64,000 bases of DNA from JAKPAM01 sp047601745 (GCA_047601745.1 JASGIS010000001.1:620001-684000), one strand, 5' to 3'. Numbered from the stretch's first letter, positions 33,124-41,752 are shown. Program-made: numbers and translations. Notes: generated by a model from the sequence alone, not told the origin.

Positions 33124-33891
33124 ATGAATCCGATTTATGACTTCAACGGAAAAGTCGCCTTTGTCACCGGCGCCGCGATGGGGATGGGCCTGGCCGCCGC
33201 TCGGGCGTTTGCACAAAGCGGCGCATCCGTGGTGCTGGCCGATCTCGATGGAGCGCAAGCGACCAGGCAAGCGCGGAAGATCGTCGATGAAGGCGGCATC
33301 GCCATCGGCGTGGCATGCGACGTCACCGACGAAGCGCAGGTTGCCGCCGCCGTTGATCGGACCGTCACCGAATATGGCCGGCTCGATATGGCCTTCAACA
33401 ACGCCGGCATCCAGGTTCCGCCGAGCGATGCGGCCGACGAGCCGATCGAGAGCTTCCGGCGCGTGGTCGCGGTCAACCAGTTCGGCGTATGGGCCTGCAT
33501 GAAGCACGAGCTGCGCGTGATGCGCGCCCAAGGCTCGGGCGCCATCGTCAACAACTCCTCGCTGGGCGGCCTGGTCGGCCTTCCCGAGCGCGCGGCTTAT
33601 CACGGCACGAAACACGCCGTGCTGGGCATGACCAAGAGCGCGGGCGTGGAATACGCGCCGCGCGGCATCCGCATCAACGCCGTCTGCCCCGGCACCATCG
33701 ACACCCCGATGGTGCAGGACATGCTCGAGGGCCAGGCAGACGCGATGAAGGTCATCCTGAAGGAACAGTCCATCGGCCGCCTGGGGCGAGCCGATGAAGT
33801 GGCCGCCGCCGTGCTGTGGCTGTGCAGCCCCGGCGCGAGCTTCGTGGTCGGCGTCGGCCTGCCGGTCGATGGCGGCTTCACGGCGCACTGA
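33124..33891 (+). CDS. Short-chain dehydrogenase/reductase (SDR)
   Basis: A 255-residue classical SDR: cofactor loop FVTGAAMGMGLAAARAF, Asp after beta2 (VVLADLDG, suggesting NAD preference), NNAG at about 88-91, catalytic Ser in NNSSLGGLVGL and YHGTK (Tyr and Lys). C-terminal SPGASFVVGVGLPVDGG is standard. It starts at 33124, 48 bp after the CMD gene, and probably shares its transcript. The substrate is not predictable. Confidence 0.9.
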   Translation: MNPIYDFNGKVAFVTGAAMGMGLAAARAFAQSGASVVLADLDGAQATRQARKIVDEGGIAIGVACDVTDEAQVAAAVDRTVTEYGRLDMAFNNAGIQVPPSDAADEPIESFRRVVAVNQFGVWACMKHELRVMRAQGSGAIVNNSSLGGLVGLPERAAYHGTKHAVLGMTKSAGVEYAPRGIRINAVCPGTIDTPMVQDMLEGQADAMKVILKEQSIGRLGRADEVAAAVLWLCSPGASFVVGVGLPVDGGFTAH

Positions 33892-33906
33892 TCACGGAGA
33901 AACCTC

Positions 33907-34137
33907 ATGACCGTCAAAGCCTATGGCGCCCATGCGAGCGGCCGCCCTCTGGAACCGATGGACATCACTCGCCGCGCGCCAAGCGCGCACGTCGTGGCGT
34001 TCACCACTTCGGAATCCAAGCACGACGCGGCCAAGGCGCTGGGGGCCGATGAGGTCGTGGTGTCGCGCCATCCGGACGAAATGGCGGCGCACGCCAAGAG
34101 CTTCGACTTCATCGACTGCGCGTCGCTCGCGGCCTGA
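33907..34137 (+). pseudogene. Internally deleted zinc alcohol dehydrogenase (YahK-like)
   Basis: A 76-codon frame that joins two distant parts of a medium-chain alcohol dehydrogenase. Residues 1-25 (VKAYGAHASGRPLEPMDITRR) match the N terminus of NAD(P)-dependent YahK/AdhA-type enzymes, and residues 26-70 (AHVVAFTTSESKHDAAKALG, then ADEVVVS and AAHAKSFDFI) match the cofactor-domain region normally about 150 residues further on. The zinc and substrate domains are missing, and the C terminus is also lost after FDFI. It lies 16 bp after the SDR gene and cannot be active. Confidence 0.75.
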
Positions 34138-34183
34138 TGCCTGCTTCCTCTACCGTGAGACTCCGACGGCCCCACTTCGACCC

Positions 34184-35386
34184 TCAGCTTTCGACCTGCT
34201 TTTGCAGCGACGCCGGGTACCGGTCTCCCACGATCCGAATGCGGGAAACGGCAGACTCCAACTCCTGAATGTCGGCCGGCGCCAGCACCGCGTCGGCGGC
34301 CCGCAGGTTTTCATCCAGGTGAGCCAGCTTCGTCGTTCCAGGAATGGGAACGATCCACGGAGCCTTCCCCATCATCCAGGCCAACGCGACCTGCGCGGAC
34401 GTAAGGCCTCGGATTCTGCCGAACGAGTTCAACACCTCGACCAAGGCCAGATTCACCCGAATCGCGTCCGGCGCGAAGCGAGGCAACGTGGCCCGGTTGT
34501 CGTTGCCGGCATCGAAGCGGGTGTATTCGGTGATCCCACCGCCGAGAAAGCCGCGGTTGAGAGGACTGTAGGGCACGAAGCCGATGCCGAGTTCCTGGAG
34601 CACCGGAAACACCTCTTTCTCCTGCTCGCGCCACATCAAGTGGTACTCGCTCTGCACCGCCGTCACCGGCTGAACGGCATGCGCGCGTCGAATGGTCCGA
34701 GCACCGACCTCGCACAGGCCGAAGCGCTTGACCTTACCGTCGCGGATCAGGTCTTTGACCGCACCTGCTACGTCCTCGATCGGCACGGCCGGGTCGAGGC
34801 GATGCAGATAGAACAGCTCGATGGCTTCGACCCGCAGGCGCTCGAGCGACTCTTCCGCCACACGGCGGATGTTCCGAGGCGTGCTGTCCAACTCGCCATC
34901 GATGTGCTTGCCATCGACGATACGGTGCCCGAACTTCGTCGTGATGCCGACCTTGTGCCGATAAGGGTACAGGGCTTCACCAGCCAGCTCTTCGTTGATG
35001 AGCGGCCCGTACACTTGCGCGGTATCGAACAGCGTTACGCCACGCTCCGCGGCCTGGTGAAGCAGCGCGATCATGGCCTTTCGGTCGGGATGAATGCCGC
35101 GGTTGTAGCTCATCCCCATGACGCCGAAGCCCTGGGCCGAGACCTCCATAGGAATGCTTCCCGAACCCAGGATCCGCCGCTTGGTCACGACCGGCAAGCT
35201 CATGGCAGCTCCCGCTGCTGATGGCGCGGGCGCCGACTGCGCTCGCGCGGATGCGGACATGGCGCCCACCAACGGCGCCGCAGCCAGACCGGCTCCGGTC
35301 TTGCGCAAGATCTTTCTGCGGCCAGGCTCCCGGAGCCTCCGCTCATTGCTCTCGTCGTTGCCCCGCTCGCGCACTTGAACCTCCAT
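34184..35386 (-). CDS. Aldo/keto reductase with Tat-type leader
   Basis: A 400-residue enzyme. The leader has GRRKILRKTGAGLAAAPLVG, a twin-arginine type signal, followed by an AKR barrel from about residue 70: GVMGMSYNRG, FDTAQVYGP (catalytic Asp and Tyr), GITTKFGHRI (Lys) and LFYLHRLDP (His). NADPH-binding IPGTTKLAHLDENLRAA is at the C-terminal end. The start at 35386 (MEVQVRER) is chosen because it just precedes the Tat motif. It is divergent from a LysR gene with an inverted-repeat operator in between. Confidence 0.87.
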   Translation of the reverse strand: MEVQVRERGNDESNERRLREPGRRKILRKTGAGLAAAPLVGAMSASARAQSAPAPSAAGAAMSLPVVTKRRILGSGSIPMEVSAQGFGVMGMSYNRGIHPDRKAMIALLHQAAERGVTLFDTAQVYGPLINEELAGEALYPYRHKVGITTKFGHRIVDGKHIDGELDSTPRNIRRVAEESLERLRVEAIELFYLHRLDPAVPIEDVAGAVKDLIRDGKVKRFGLCEVGARTIRRAHAVQPVTAVQSEYHLMWREQEKEVFPVLQELGIGFVPYSPLNRGFLGGGITEYTRFDAGNDNRATLPRFAPDAIRVNLALVEVLNSFGRIRGLTSAQVALAWMMGKAPWIVPIPGTTKLAHLDENLRAADAVLAPADIQELESAVSRIRIVGDRYPASLQKQVES

Positions 35387-35534
35387 GATCTGCCACCGAG
35401 AGACGGATGCGCCGGCAGGCAACCTCATTGCCAGGCCGTCGTGCCTATGCATGAATCCGCCGCGGTCCCGGCACGCCGAGGCCGGCGACCATCCTTCTGA
35501 TACCGGGATGACAAACCTAAATTGTCGCCGCGGT

Positions 35535-35552
35535 TTCAACTAGAGGGTTGAA
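35535..35552. promoter_or_regulatory. LysR-type operator between AKR and LysR genes
   Basis: TTCAAC-TAGAGG-GTTGAA, a perfect 6-bp inverted repeat with 6-bp spacer, in the 268-bp gap between divergent genes. It fits the T-N11-A rule for LysR boxes. The same pattern (TTCAAT-N6-GTTGAA) occurs at 37640-37657. Confidence 0.6.
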
Positions 35553-35654
35553 CTCGGATACCGACATAAGATCGGTTCATCAATCGGTCTCACGGTCATA
35601 TCGAGTACGCAGTTATTGCTAGAATTCTCGCGATCACATAGAGATTTCTCACCA

Positions 35655-36548
35655 ATGTCACGAGACAGCTTCGGCGACCTGCACGCGTTCATCGCCGTCG
35701 CGCGATCGCGCAGCTTCACGCGCGCGGCAGCCCAGCTTCGCGTGTCTCAACCCGCACTGAGTCATACGATCCGCGAGCTGGAGGAAAAGCTCGGCGTACG
35801 ACTGCTCATGCGCAGCACGCGCGGCGTCTCCCCCACCGAGGCCGGGCAGCGCCTGCTGGATCGCCTTGCTCCCGAGTTCGATGGCATCGAAGAGGAAATC
35901 CAGGCGCTGAGCGAGTTACGCGATCGGCCGATGGGGACCATTCGGATCACCGCCATCGACTACGCGATCCGCAGCACGCTCTGGCCCAAACTGGCGAAGT
36001 TCCTTCCCAAGTACCCGGACATCAAGGTCGAGCTGATCAACGAATATGCGAGCGTGGACATCGTTGCGAGCGGCTATGACGCGGGCGTGCGCTTCGGCCA
36101 GGAACTCGCACAGGACATGATTTCGGTGCGGATCGGCCCCGACGTTCGCAACATGGTCGTCGGCGCGAAGTCCTATTTCGCGGGCCGCAGCCTACCCGAG
36201 ACGCCGCGTGACCTGATGGACCATGCGTGCATCAACCTGCGAACCATGACCCATGGCAGCCTCTACGAGTGGGAGTTCGTCAAGGGCAAGAAAGCGTTGA
36301 GCGCGCGCGTGGACGGCCCTCTCGCCTTCAACAACGCATACGACATCTTCGAGGCAGCCAAGGCGGGATTCGGGCTGGCTTACCTGCCGGAAGACCTGGT
36401 TCGCCCGTTCATTGCGAAGGGCCATCTGGTGTCGGTACTCGAAGCGTGGTGCCCGACGTGGTCCGGCTTGCACCTCTACTACCCGAATCGCCGGCAGCCC
36501 TCCCGGGCCATGGCCTTGCTGGTGGAAGCGCTTCGCCATGAAGGCTAG
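35655..36548 (+). CDS. LysR-family transcriptional regulator (first of tandem pair)
   Basis: A 297-residue LTTR. The N-terminal winged helix reads LHAFIAVARSRSFTRAAAQL, VSQPALSHTIRELEEKLG and LLMRSTRGVSPTEAG; the co-inducer domain follows from about 90 (RITAIDYAIRSTLWPKLAKF). It is divergent from the aldo/keto reductase and upstream of a second, related LysR gene (18-bp gap), suggesting a local duplication. It probably controls the reductase and its own promoter through the operator at 35535. The inducer is unknown. Confidence 0.92.
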   Translation: MSRDSFGDLHAFIAVARSRSFTRAAAQLRVSQPALSHTIRELEEKLGVRLLMRSTRGVSPTEAGQRLLDRLAPEFDGIEEEIQALSELRDRPMGTIRITAIDYAIRSTLWPKLAKFLPKYPDIKVELINEYASVDIVASGYDAGVRFGQELAQDMISVRIGPDVRNMVVGAKSYFAGRSLPETPRDLMDHACINLRTMTHGSLYEWEFVKGKKALSARVDGPLAFNNAYDIFEAAKAGFGLAYLPEDLVRPFIAKGHLVSVLEAWCPTWSGLHLYYPNRRQPSRAMALLVEALRHEG

Positions 36549-36566
36549 AGGGAATAAGGTCCATCC

Positions 36567-37478
36567 ATGTCAGGCGGAAACCTCCGGGACATCTACGCGT
36601 TTCTCGCCGTGGCGCGCGAACGCAGCTTCACCCGCGCCGCGGCCCAGCTTGGTGTTTCGCAGTCGGCCCTGAGCCATACCGTTCGCGGCCTGGAAGCACG
36701 GCTGGGACTGCGGCTGCTGACCCGTACGACGCGCAGCGTCGCACCGACGGAGGCCGGCGAGCGCCTGATTCGGAACGTCGCCACCCGATTCGACGTGATC
36801 CGGGACGAGCTGGCCGCATTCGGAGAACTGCGCGACAAGCCCGCGGGGACGGTCCGCATCACGACGTCGGACTTCGCGGCCAACACGGTGCTGTGGCCAA
36901 AGCTGTCGAAGCTCCAACCTCGGTACCCGGACGTAAAGATCGAGATCGCCATCGACCCCGGCCTGACCGACATCGTGGCCGAGCGTTATGACGCGGGGGT
37001 TCGCTTCGGCGATCAGATCGCCAAGGGCATGACGGCCGTCCGGATCTCGCCCGACATCCGGATGCTCATCGTCGGCGCGCCGTCATACTGGGACAAGCAC
37101 CCCGTGCCGACGAAGCCCTCGGAGCTGACGCAGCACGCCTGTATCGGCATGCGCTTCTCGATGCGTGGCGGCGTGTATGCATGGGAGTTGAAGAAGGGCC
37201 GCCGCAACTTGCGGGTACGCGTCGACGGGCCCTGGACGTTCAACTGCATCTATCCGGTGCTCGATGCGGCCTTGGCCGGGTTCGGCCTGGCCTATGTGCC
37301 CGAGCAACTGGCGCAGCCTCACATCGAGCAGGGCCGGCTGCGAGCCGTGCTCACGGACTGGAGCCCCGTCTTTCCCGGCTTGCACATCTTCTATGCCAGT
37401 CGGCGACAGTCATCACCCGCTCTCGCACTGATCGTCGAGGCACTGCGCTATCGGCGTCGTGACAATCGTCACGGCTGA
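36567..37478 (+). CDS. LysR-family transcriptional regulator (second of tandem pair)
   Basis: A 303-residue LTTR. The DNA-binding region (AFLAVARERSFTRAAAQLG, VSQSALSHTVRGLEARLG) is close to that of the preceding LysR, and even the effector domains align throughout (TVLWPKLSKLQPRYPDVKIE). It is in the same transcript as its paralogue. Similar effector-domain endings (FGLAYVPEQLAQPHIEQGRL) also occur in the third LysR at 62714. The operator at 37640 lies just downstream, in front of an SDR gene. Confidence 0.92.
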   Translation: MSGGNLRDIYAFLAVARERSFTRAAAQLGVSQSALSHTVRGLEARLGLRLLTRTTRSVAPTEAGERLIRNVATRFDVIRDELAAFGELRDKPAGTVRITTSDFAANTVLWPKLSKLQPRYPDVKIEIAIDPGLTDIVAERYDAGVRFGDQIAKGMTAVRISPDIRMLIVGAPSYWDKHPVPTKPSELTQHACIGMRFSMRGGVYAWELKKGRRNLRVRVDGPWTFNCIYPVLDAALAGFGLAYVPEQLAQPHIEQGRLRAVLTDWSPVFPGLHIFYASRRQSSPALALIVEALRYRRRDNRHG

Positions 37479-37639
37479 CCCGAAAGCCGAAGCCGCCGCG
37501 CCGGCCCCCGACAGCGATGTCCTCGGTGCGGTCATCGCGTTGTACTCCAGACGAACATTCGCTCATCGCGGCACGCCCGACCTCGCGTCGGTCGAACGCC
37601 GCGCTCGAAACGACAGGCCGGTAGCGCCGAAAAATTCTT

Positions 37640-37657
37640 TTCAATCAAGCGGTTGAA
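37640..37657. promoter_or_regulatory. LysR-type operator upstream of SDR-Bug operon
   Basis: TTCAAT-CAAGCG-GTTGAA at 37640-37657 shares arms, spacing and total length with the site at 35535. It is 38 bp upstream of a -24/-12 element and 103 bp before the SDR start codon, so LysR binding could act on this promoter. Confidence 0.55.
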
Positions 37658-37694
37658 GAAATCTCGGGATAATACCGGCACCTGCATGCGATCC

Positions 37695-37710
37695 GGGCAC
37701 AGCCTTTGCA
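37695..37710 (+). promoter_or_regulatory. Predicted sigma-54 promoter for SDR-Bug operon
   Basis: GGGCAC-AGCCT-TTGCA matches the -24/-12 consensus TGGCAC-N5-TTGCW at all but the first base. Transcription would start near 37722, leaving a leader of about 40 nt before the ATG at 37760. Confidence 0.6.
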
Positions 37711-37759
37711 GAAGACGGACAAGCCGCTCACGGTCCGTTTACAACAAGAGGCAAATCCC

Positions 37760-38539
37760 ATGTTCGCTCCTAATACACTAGCCGGAAGGGTCGCATTCGT
37801 CACGGGCGGCGCGACCGGGCTGGGTCTGGAGATCGCGACCCAATACGCGACGCTCGGCGCGTCGGTGATGATCGCCAGCCGCAAGGAGGAAAACCTGCGC
37901 AAGGCCGTCGAAGAAATCGGCCGGATCACCGACCGCATCGACTGCACGGTGCTCGACGTGCGCGACCCCGCGGCCGTGAAAAGCGCGATCGACCGCACCG
38001 TCGAGCGCTTCGGTGCATTGGACATCCTCGTCAACGGCGCCGCCGGCAACTTCGTCTGCCCGACAGCCGGCCTGACCCCGAACGGCTGGAAGACGGTCAT
38101 CGACATCGATCTGAACGGCACGTTCTACTGCTGCCACGCCGCTTATGCCCATCTGAAGGCATCGAGCTTCGGCGGCCGCATCATCAGCATCGTGACCATG
38201 CTCGGCGTAACGGGCTGGCCCGGCGCCGCGCACGCGTCCGCGGCCAAGGCCGGAATCATCGCGCTGTCGCGTACGCTCGCGATCGAGTGGGGAGACGATC
38301 GGATACGCGTGAACACGATCTCGCCGGGCCCGATCGGCGATACCGAAGGCGTGCGCAAGATGTACGAGGAGACCGGCCGGGGCGAACTCGAACAGCGCCG
38401 GACGGCGCTCGGCCGTTTCGGCAAGCGGCAGGACATCGCGCATGCGGCCACTTACCTGGCCTCCGACCTGGCCGACTACGTGACCGGAGACAACCTCGTC
38501 GTCGACGGCGGCCGCTGGCTGAAGTACGTGGCGGCCTGA
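37760..38539 (+). CDS. SDR of the 2,4-dienoyl-CoA reductase type
   Basis: A 259-residue Rossmann protein: FVTGGATGLGLEIATQYATLG, VNGAAGNFVCP (NxAAGNF, typical of dienoyl-CoA reductases) and HASAAKAGIIALSRTLAIEWG. The classical YxxxK motif reads AxxxK, as in DECR/PDCR-type reductases where the Tyr lies elsewhere; no Tyr is evident just upstream either. The likely role is reduction of an unsaturated CoA ester with NADPH. A -24/-12 promoter and a LysR-type operator precede it; a Bug protein gene follows after 92 bp. Confidence 0.83.
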   Translation: MFAPNTLAGRVAFVTGGATGLGLEIATQYATLGASVMIASRKEENLRKAVEEIGRITDRIDCTVLDVRDPAAVKSAIDRTVERFGALDILVNGAAGNFVCPTAGLTPNGWKTVIDIDLNGTFYCCHAAYAHLKASSFGGRIISIVTMLGVTGWPGAAHASAAKAGIIALSRTLAIEWGDDRIRVNTISPGPIGDTEGVRKMYEETGRGELEQRRTALGRFGKRQDIAHAATYLASDLADYVTGDNLVVDGGRWLKYVAA

Positions 38540-38631
38540 CGACGTCCGCGCCCGGATCACACCAGCCTGATCGCATGTTCGCGCCGCGTTGCGATCCGGT
38601 TCTTTTGTCCCACATAGAAGGCTTCGATTCC

Positions 38632-39642
38632 ATGCATCGCGATTTCGCTGATGGGTTCCACCGATACGGGTTTCACCGATACCTGATTTCGTTCTTGATT
38701 GCGGTCACGACCGCGATCGTGTCGATGACGGCCCATGCCACCGATTACCCGACGCGTCCGATCCGGCTGATCACCCCCTACGCGGCCGGCGGCCTTTCCG
38801 ACATCCTGGCCAGGCAACTGGCCCATGAACTGACCGGACGTCTCGGGCAATCGGTCGTCGTCGAAAACAAGGTCGGCGGCGGCGGCGTGGTCGGCACCGA
38901 TGCGATGGCCAAGGCATCACCCGACGGGTATACGCTCGGCATCGTCGGCCAGGGCCTCGCAAGCGTGAATCCGACGCTTTACCCGAAGCTGCCGTACGAC
39001 ACCCAGCGCGACTTCGTTCCGATCTCGATGATCGCCAAGTTCTCGATGGTGCTCGTCGGCAATCCCGATCGGCCGCCGGCGACGGTCGCCGAGCTGATCG
39101 CGATGGCCCGCAAGAGTCCCGATGCGATCAGCTACGGTTCGGCCGGCAATGCGTCGACCGCGCATTTGACGATGGCGATGCTCGGCGACCGGATCGACGC
39201 CAGGATGCTGCACGTACCGTTCAAGGGCGAATCGGCGGCCTTCACCGAGGTCGCCGGCGGCAGGGTCGACGTCATCTTCGCGACGGTCGGCGGCGCGCTG
39301 CCCTTGATCCAGGGAAACAAGCTGCGAGCGATCGCGGTGGCCGATAGGCAGCGCAATCCGCTGCTGCCGGACGTGCCGACGCTGCACGAAAGCGGCCTCG
39401 CCGACTTCGAGGTGTTCGGCTGGTATGCGGTGGTCACGCCGACCGGGACACCGGCCGACGTCGTCGAGCGGCTCAGCAAGGAACTGATGGCGATCGGACG
39501 CGATCCGGCCTTCCAACGATTCATGACCTCCCGTGGCATGGAAGCGGTCGGCAACAGCCCCGAGGACGTCAGCAGGACCATTCGCGACGAGACCGCCCGT
39601 TGGGGCCGGATCATCGAGAAGGTGGGCATCACCGTCGATTGA
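38632..39642 (+). CDS. Bug-family (TctC-like) periplasmic solute-binding protein
   Basis: A 336-residue protein with a signal peptide ending HATDYP. Bug landmarks are PTRPIRLITPYAAGGLSDILARQ, VVENKVGGGGVVGTDAMAKASPDGYT, then GSAGNAS and TLHESGLADFEVFGW. Bug proteins bind carboxylic acids and feed tripartite carriers or sensors; no TctA/TctB genes are nearby. The signal-peptide n-region contains the repeated FHRYGFHRY, caused by a 15-bp near-perfect duplication at 38653-38682 (14 of 15 identical). It probably shares the upstream SDR promoter. Confidence 0.9.
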   Translation: MHRDFADGFHRYGFHRYLISFLIAVTTAIVSMTAHATDYPTRPIRLITPYAAGGLSDILARQLAHELTGRLGQSVVVENKVGGGGVVGTDAMAKASPDGYTLGIVGQGLASVNPTLYPKLPYDTQRDFVPISMIAKFSMVLVGNPDRPPATVAELIAMARKSPDAISYGSAGNASTAHLTMAMLGDRIDARMLHVPFKGESAAFTEVAGGRVDVIFATVGGALPLIQGNKLRAIAVADRQRNPLLPDVPTLHESGLADFEVFGWYAVVTPTGTPADVVERLSKELMAIGRDPAFQRFMTSRGMEAVGNSPEDVSRTIRDETARWGRIIEKVGITVD

Positions 39643-39672
39643 AGGGTTTCGGCGTCACCGCCCCGCCTCGAC

Positions 39673-39688
39673 CCGGCGTTCTCGCCGG
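39673..39688. terminator. Hairpin between Bug gene and sigma-54 regulator
   Basis: CCGGCG-TTCT-CGCCGG: a perfect 6-bp stem with 4-nt loop in the 64-bp gap between convergent genes. No U-tract is present on either strand, so it is only a weak terminator candidate. Confidence 0.35.
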
Positions 39689-39706
39689 CAGGCGGATGCG
39701 GGCCGC

Positions 39707-41500
39707 TCAGAGTCCCAATTGAGCCAGTCGCTTGTACAGGTAGGACCGGGATATCCCGAGTTCCCGCGCCACGGCTTTCTTGTTGCCGCCGCAGCGCGCC
39801 ATCGCGGCGCGGATGAGCTGCTCCTCCACTTGTTCGACCGCACCGCGGACGTCCGAACGCAGACCATCGAGCCGTTCGCCGATCGGTTTGCCGATCGGCT
39901 CGATTTCACCGAGCGTCGATCGTCCAGCCGAGTCCGAACCCGCCGTGACCGCGACCGCGACCGAGACCGGCGGCGTGGCGGAGGCGGCGGGAGAGCCCGC
40001 CGCCCCGGGAACGAAGGCCTCCGCCGATCCGCGCAGGAAATCGTCGGGCCTGATCTGCTCGCCTTCGGCGAAGATCGCCGCACGCTCGACCGCGTGTATC
40101 AGTTGCCGCACATTGCCGGGCCACGCCTGCGTGCTCAGGAAGGCCAGGGCCTCATCGGACAGTCGCCGCAGCGGCGTGCCGTGACGCTCGGCGAACTGCT
40201 GCAGCGCCATCTCCGCCAACTGCGGAATGTCCTCCAACCGTTCGCGCAACGCCGGCATCCGGATCGTCACGCCGCCGATCCGATAGAACAGGTCGAGACG
40301 GAAGCGGCCTTCGGCGATCATCGCCTCGAAATCGCGATTGCTGGCACTGACCAGCCGGAAATCGGAGTACAGCGATGCATTGCCGCCGACCCGCTCGTAG
40401 CGGCCATCCTGCAGCACGCGCAGCAGCTTGACCTGCACCTCGGCCGGCATGTCGCCGATCTCGTCGAAGAACAGGGTACCGCGGTCGGCCTGCTCGATCT
40501 TGCCGCGACGCCCCTTGCGCTCGGCCCCGGTGAACGCGCCGGCCTCGTAACCGAACAGCTCGCTCTCGACCAGCGCGGCGGGCATGGCCGCCGCGTTGAC
40601 CATCACCAGCGCATGATCCTTTCGTGCACTCAGCATGTGGATCGCATGGGCCGCGAGCTCCTTGCCGGTACCGCTCTCCCCGGTCAGCAGCACCGGGACG
40701 TTCAACGGCGCGACCTTGATGATCTGCTGCTTCAACTGCTGTATGGCCGCACTGTCGCCGACGATGTGTTCCAGACCATAGTGGCGTCCACGCAGATCGC
40801 TGAGTTCGCGCCGATAGAAGGCCACCTCGGACCGCAAGCGGCTCAGTTCGTTCGACATCGCCTGCAGTTGCTCCGGCCCCTTGAACATCACCTGGCCGAT
40901 GGCGCCGACGATGCGTCCCGATCGATCATGGATGGGCAGCCTCGACACGACCCGCGTCACGCCGCGCATCTGCTGCATCGCGCCGACCTCCGCCTTGCCG
41001 GTGACGACCACCTCGTGCAAGCGGGTGTTCTCGATGACCCGCGTCACATGCTGCCCGACACCGCTGCCCGGGCTGATGCCGAAGAACTTCTCATGGACCG
41101 GGCTGAGGTAGCGCATGACGCCTTCGTGGTCGACGACCGTCATGGCCTCGAACGGGTTGGTCAGGATCTCGCGCAGGATGTCGCCGGCGAAGTCGACCGT
41201 GCCGACGAACTCGACCACCGGATCGCGGCCCTCGCGTTCGGCGGCGATCAGCACCGTCCCACCGGGACTCTGGAACGCGACCACGACGACGGACTGCTCG
41301 GCGACATCGACCGCGAAGATCTGCTTGCCACGCGACGAGGCCATCTGCCAGGCCCGGCAGATGCGCGCGCTCAACTCCCGGTTCGAGGCGATCCCGGTGG
41401 CCAGGACGATCCGGCCTTCGGCGTCCAGCACCACCACGCCGCGCAACGACGCGGAAGGCGTCGATCCGACCGGATACTCGGGATGTCTCTGTGTCGTCAT
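39707..41500 (-). CDS. Sigma-54-dependent enhancer-binding protein with PAS domain
   Basis: A 597-residue activator. Residues 1-105 are a sensory N-terminal region, about 110-225 a PAS fold (EAMTVVDHEGVMRYLSP), about 255-490 the AAA+ domain with GESGTGKE (Walker A), GYEAGAFTGAERKG (sigma-54 contact loop) and LFFDEIGDMP (Walker B), and the end a Fis-type HTH (ARELGISRSYLYKRL). It is divergent from the cyclohexanecarboxylate-type operon, whose promoter at 41634 fits sigma-54, so it is the likely activator. The start ATG at 41500 follows from the adjacent palindrome; an upstream in-frame ATG at 41524 is possible. Confidence 0.93.
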   Translation of the reverse strand: MTTQRHPEYPVGSTPSASLRGVVVLDAEGRIVLATGIASNRELSARICRAWQMASSRGKQIFAVDVAEQSVVVVAFQSPGGTVLIAAEREGRDPVVEFVGTVDFAGDILREILTNPFEAMTVVDHEGVMRYLSPVHEKFFGISPGSGVGQHVTRVIENTRLHEVVVTGKAEVGAMQQMRGVTRVVSRLPIHDRSGRIVGAIGQVMFKGPEQLQAMSNELSRLRSEVAFYRRELSDLRGRHYGLEHIVGDSAAIQQLKQQIIKVAPLNVPVLLTGESGTGKELAAHAIHMLSARKDHALVMVNAAAMPAALVESELFGYEAGAFTGAERKGRRGKIEQADRGTLFFDEIGDMPAEVQVKLLRVLQDGRYERVGGNASLYSDFRLVSASNRDFEAMIAEGRFRLDLFYRIGGVTIRMPALRERLEDIPQLAEMALQQFAERHGTPLRRLSDEALAFLSTQAWPGNVRQLIHAVERAAIFAEGEQIRPDDFLRGSAEAFVPGAAGSPAASATPPVSVAVAVTAGSDSAGRSTLGEIEPIGKPIGERLDGLRSDVRGAVEQVEEQLIRAAMARCGGNKKAVARELGISRSYLYKRLAQLGL

Positions 41501-41514
41501 TGCGGACAATTCTA

Positions 41515-41531
41515 CGCGCGGCATCCGCGCG
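41515..41531. promoter_or_regulatory. Palindrome near the regulator start, candidate enhancer site
   Basis: CGCGCGG-CAT-CCGCGCG is a perfect 7-bp inverted repeat, 15 bp before the regulator ATG and about 105 bp upstream of the -24 element of the divergent operon. That distance is typical of enhancer sites for sigma-54 activators. High local GC makes chance palindromes more likely. Confidence 0.4.
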
Positions 41532-41633
41532 ATGTACGCGTCGAAGACACCGATCTAGGGGTTGACCCGATCCGCACCCGACGTTCGGCCGGAGATAAGC
41601 GCAGATCCCGTAAGAATCCGTTCATCGAGCGCA

Positions 41634-41649
41634 TGGCACAGGCATTGCA
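41634..41649 (+). promoter_or_regulatory. Predicted sigma-54 promoter of the cyclohexanecarboxylate-type operon
   Basis: TGGCAC-AGGCA-TTGCA is a complete match to the consensus TGGCAC-N5-TTGCW. The expected start of transcription is near 41660, giving a leader of about 93 nt before the badI-like ATG at 41753. A divergent sigma-54 activator gene lies immediately upstream. Confidence 0.85.
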
Positions 41650-41752
41650 GAGCTCCCCCGTGATGACGTCCATGCATACACGCCGCGAAACCGGCGGACA
41701 GGCTGGCTCGCGCCGGGCATGGACCCCTTATTACACCCGATCCGGAGACAGC

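Noticed and set aside
39533..41560. A very long open frame opposite the sigma-54 activator gene
   Set aside because: It is a by-product of the high GC content opposite a clear AAA+ regulator; its translation is low in complexity, rich in Arg, and has no recognisable domain.
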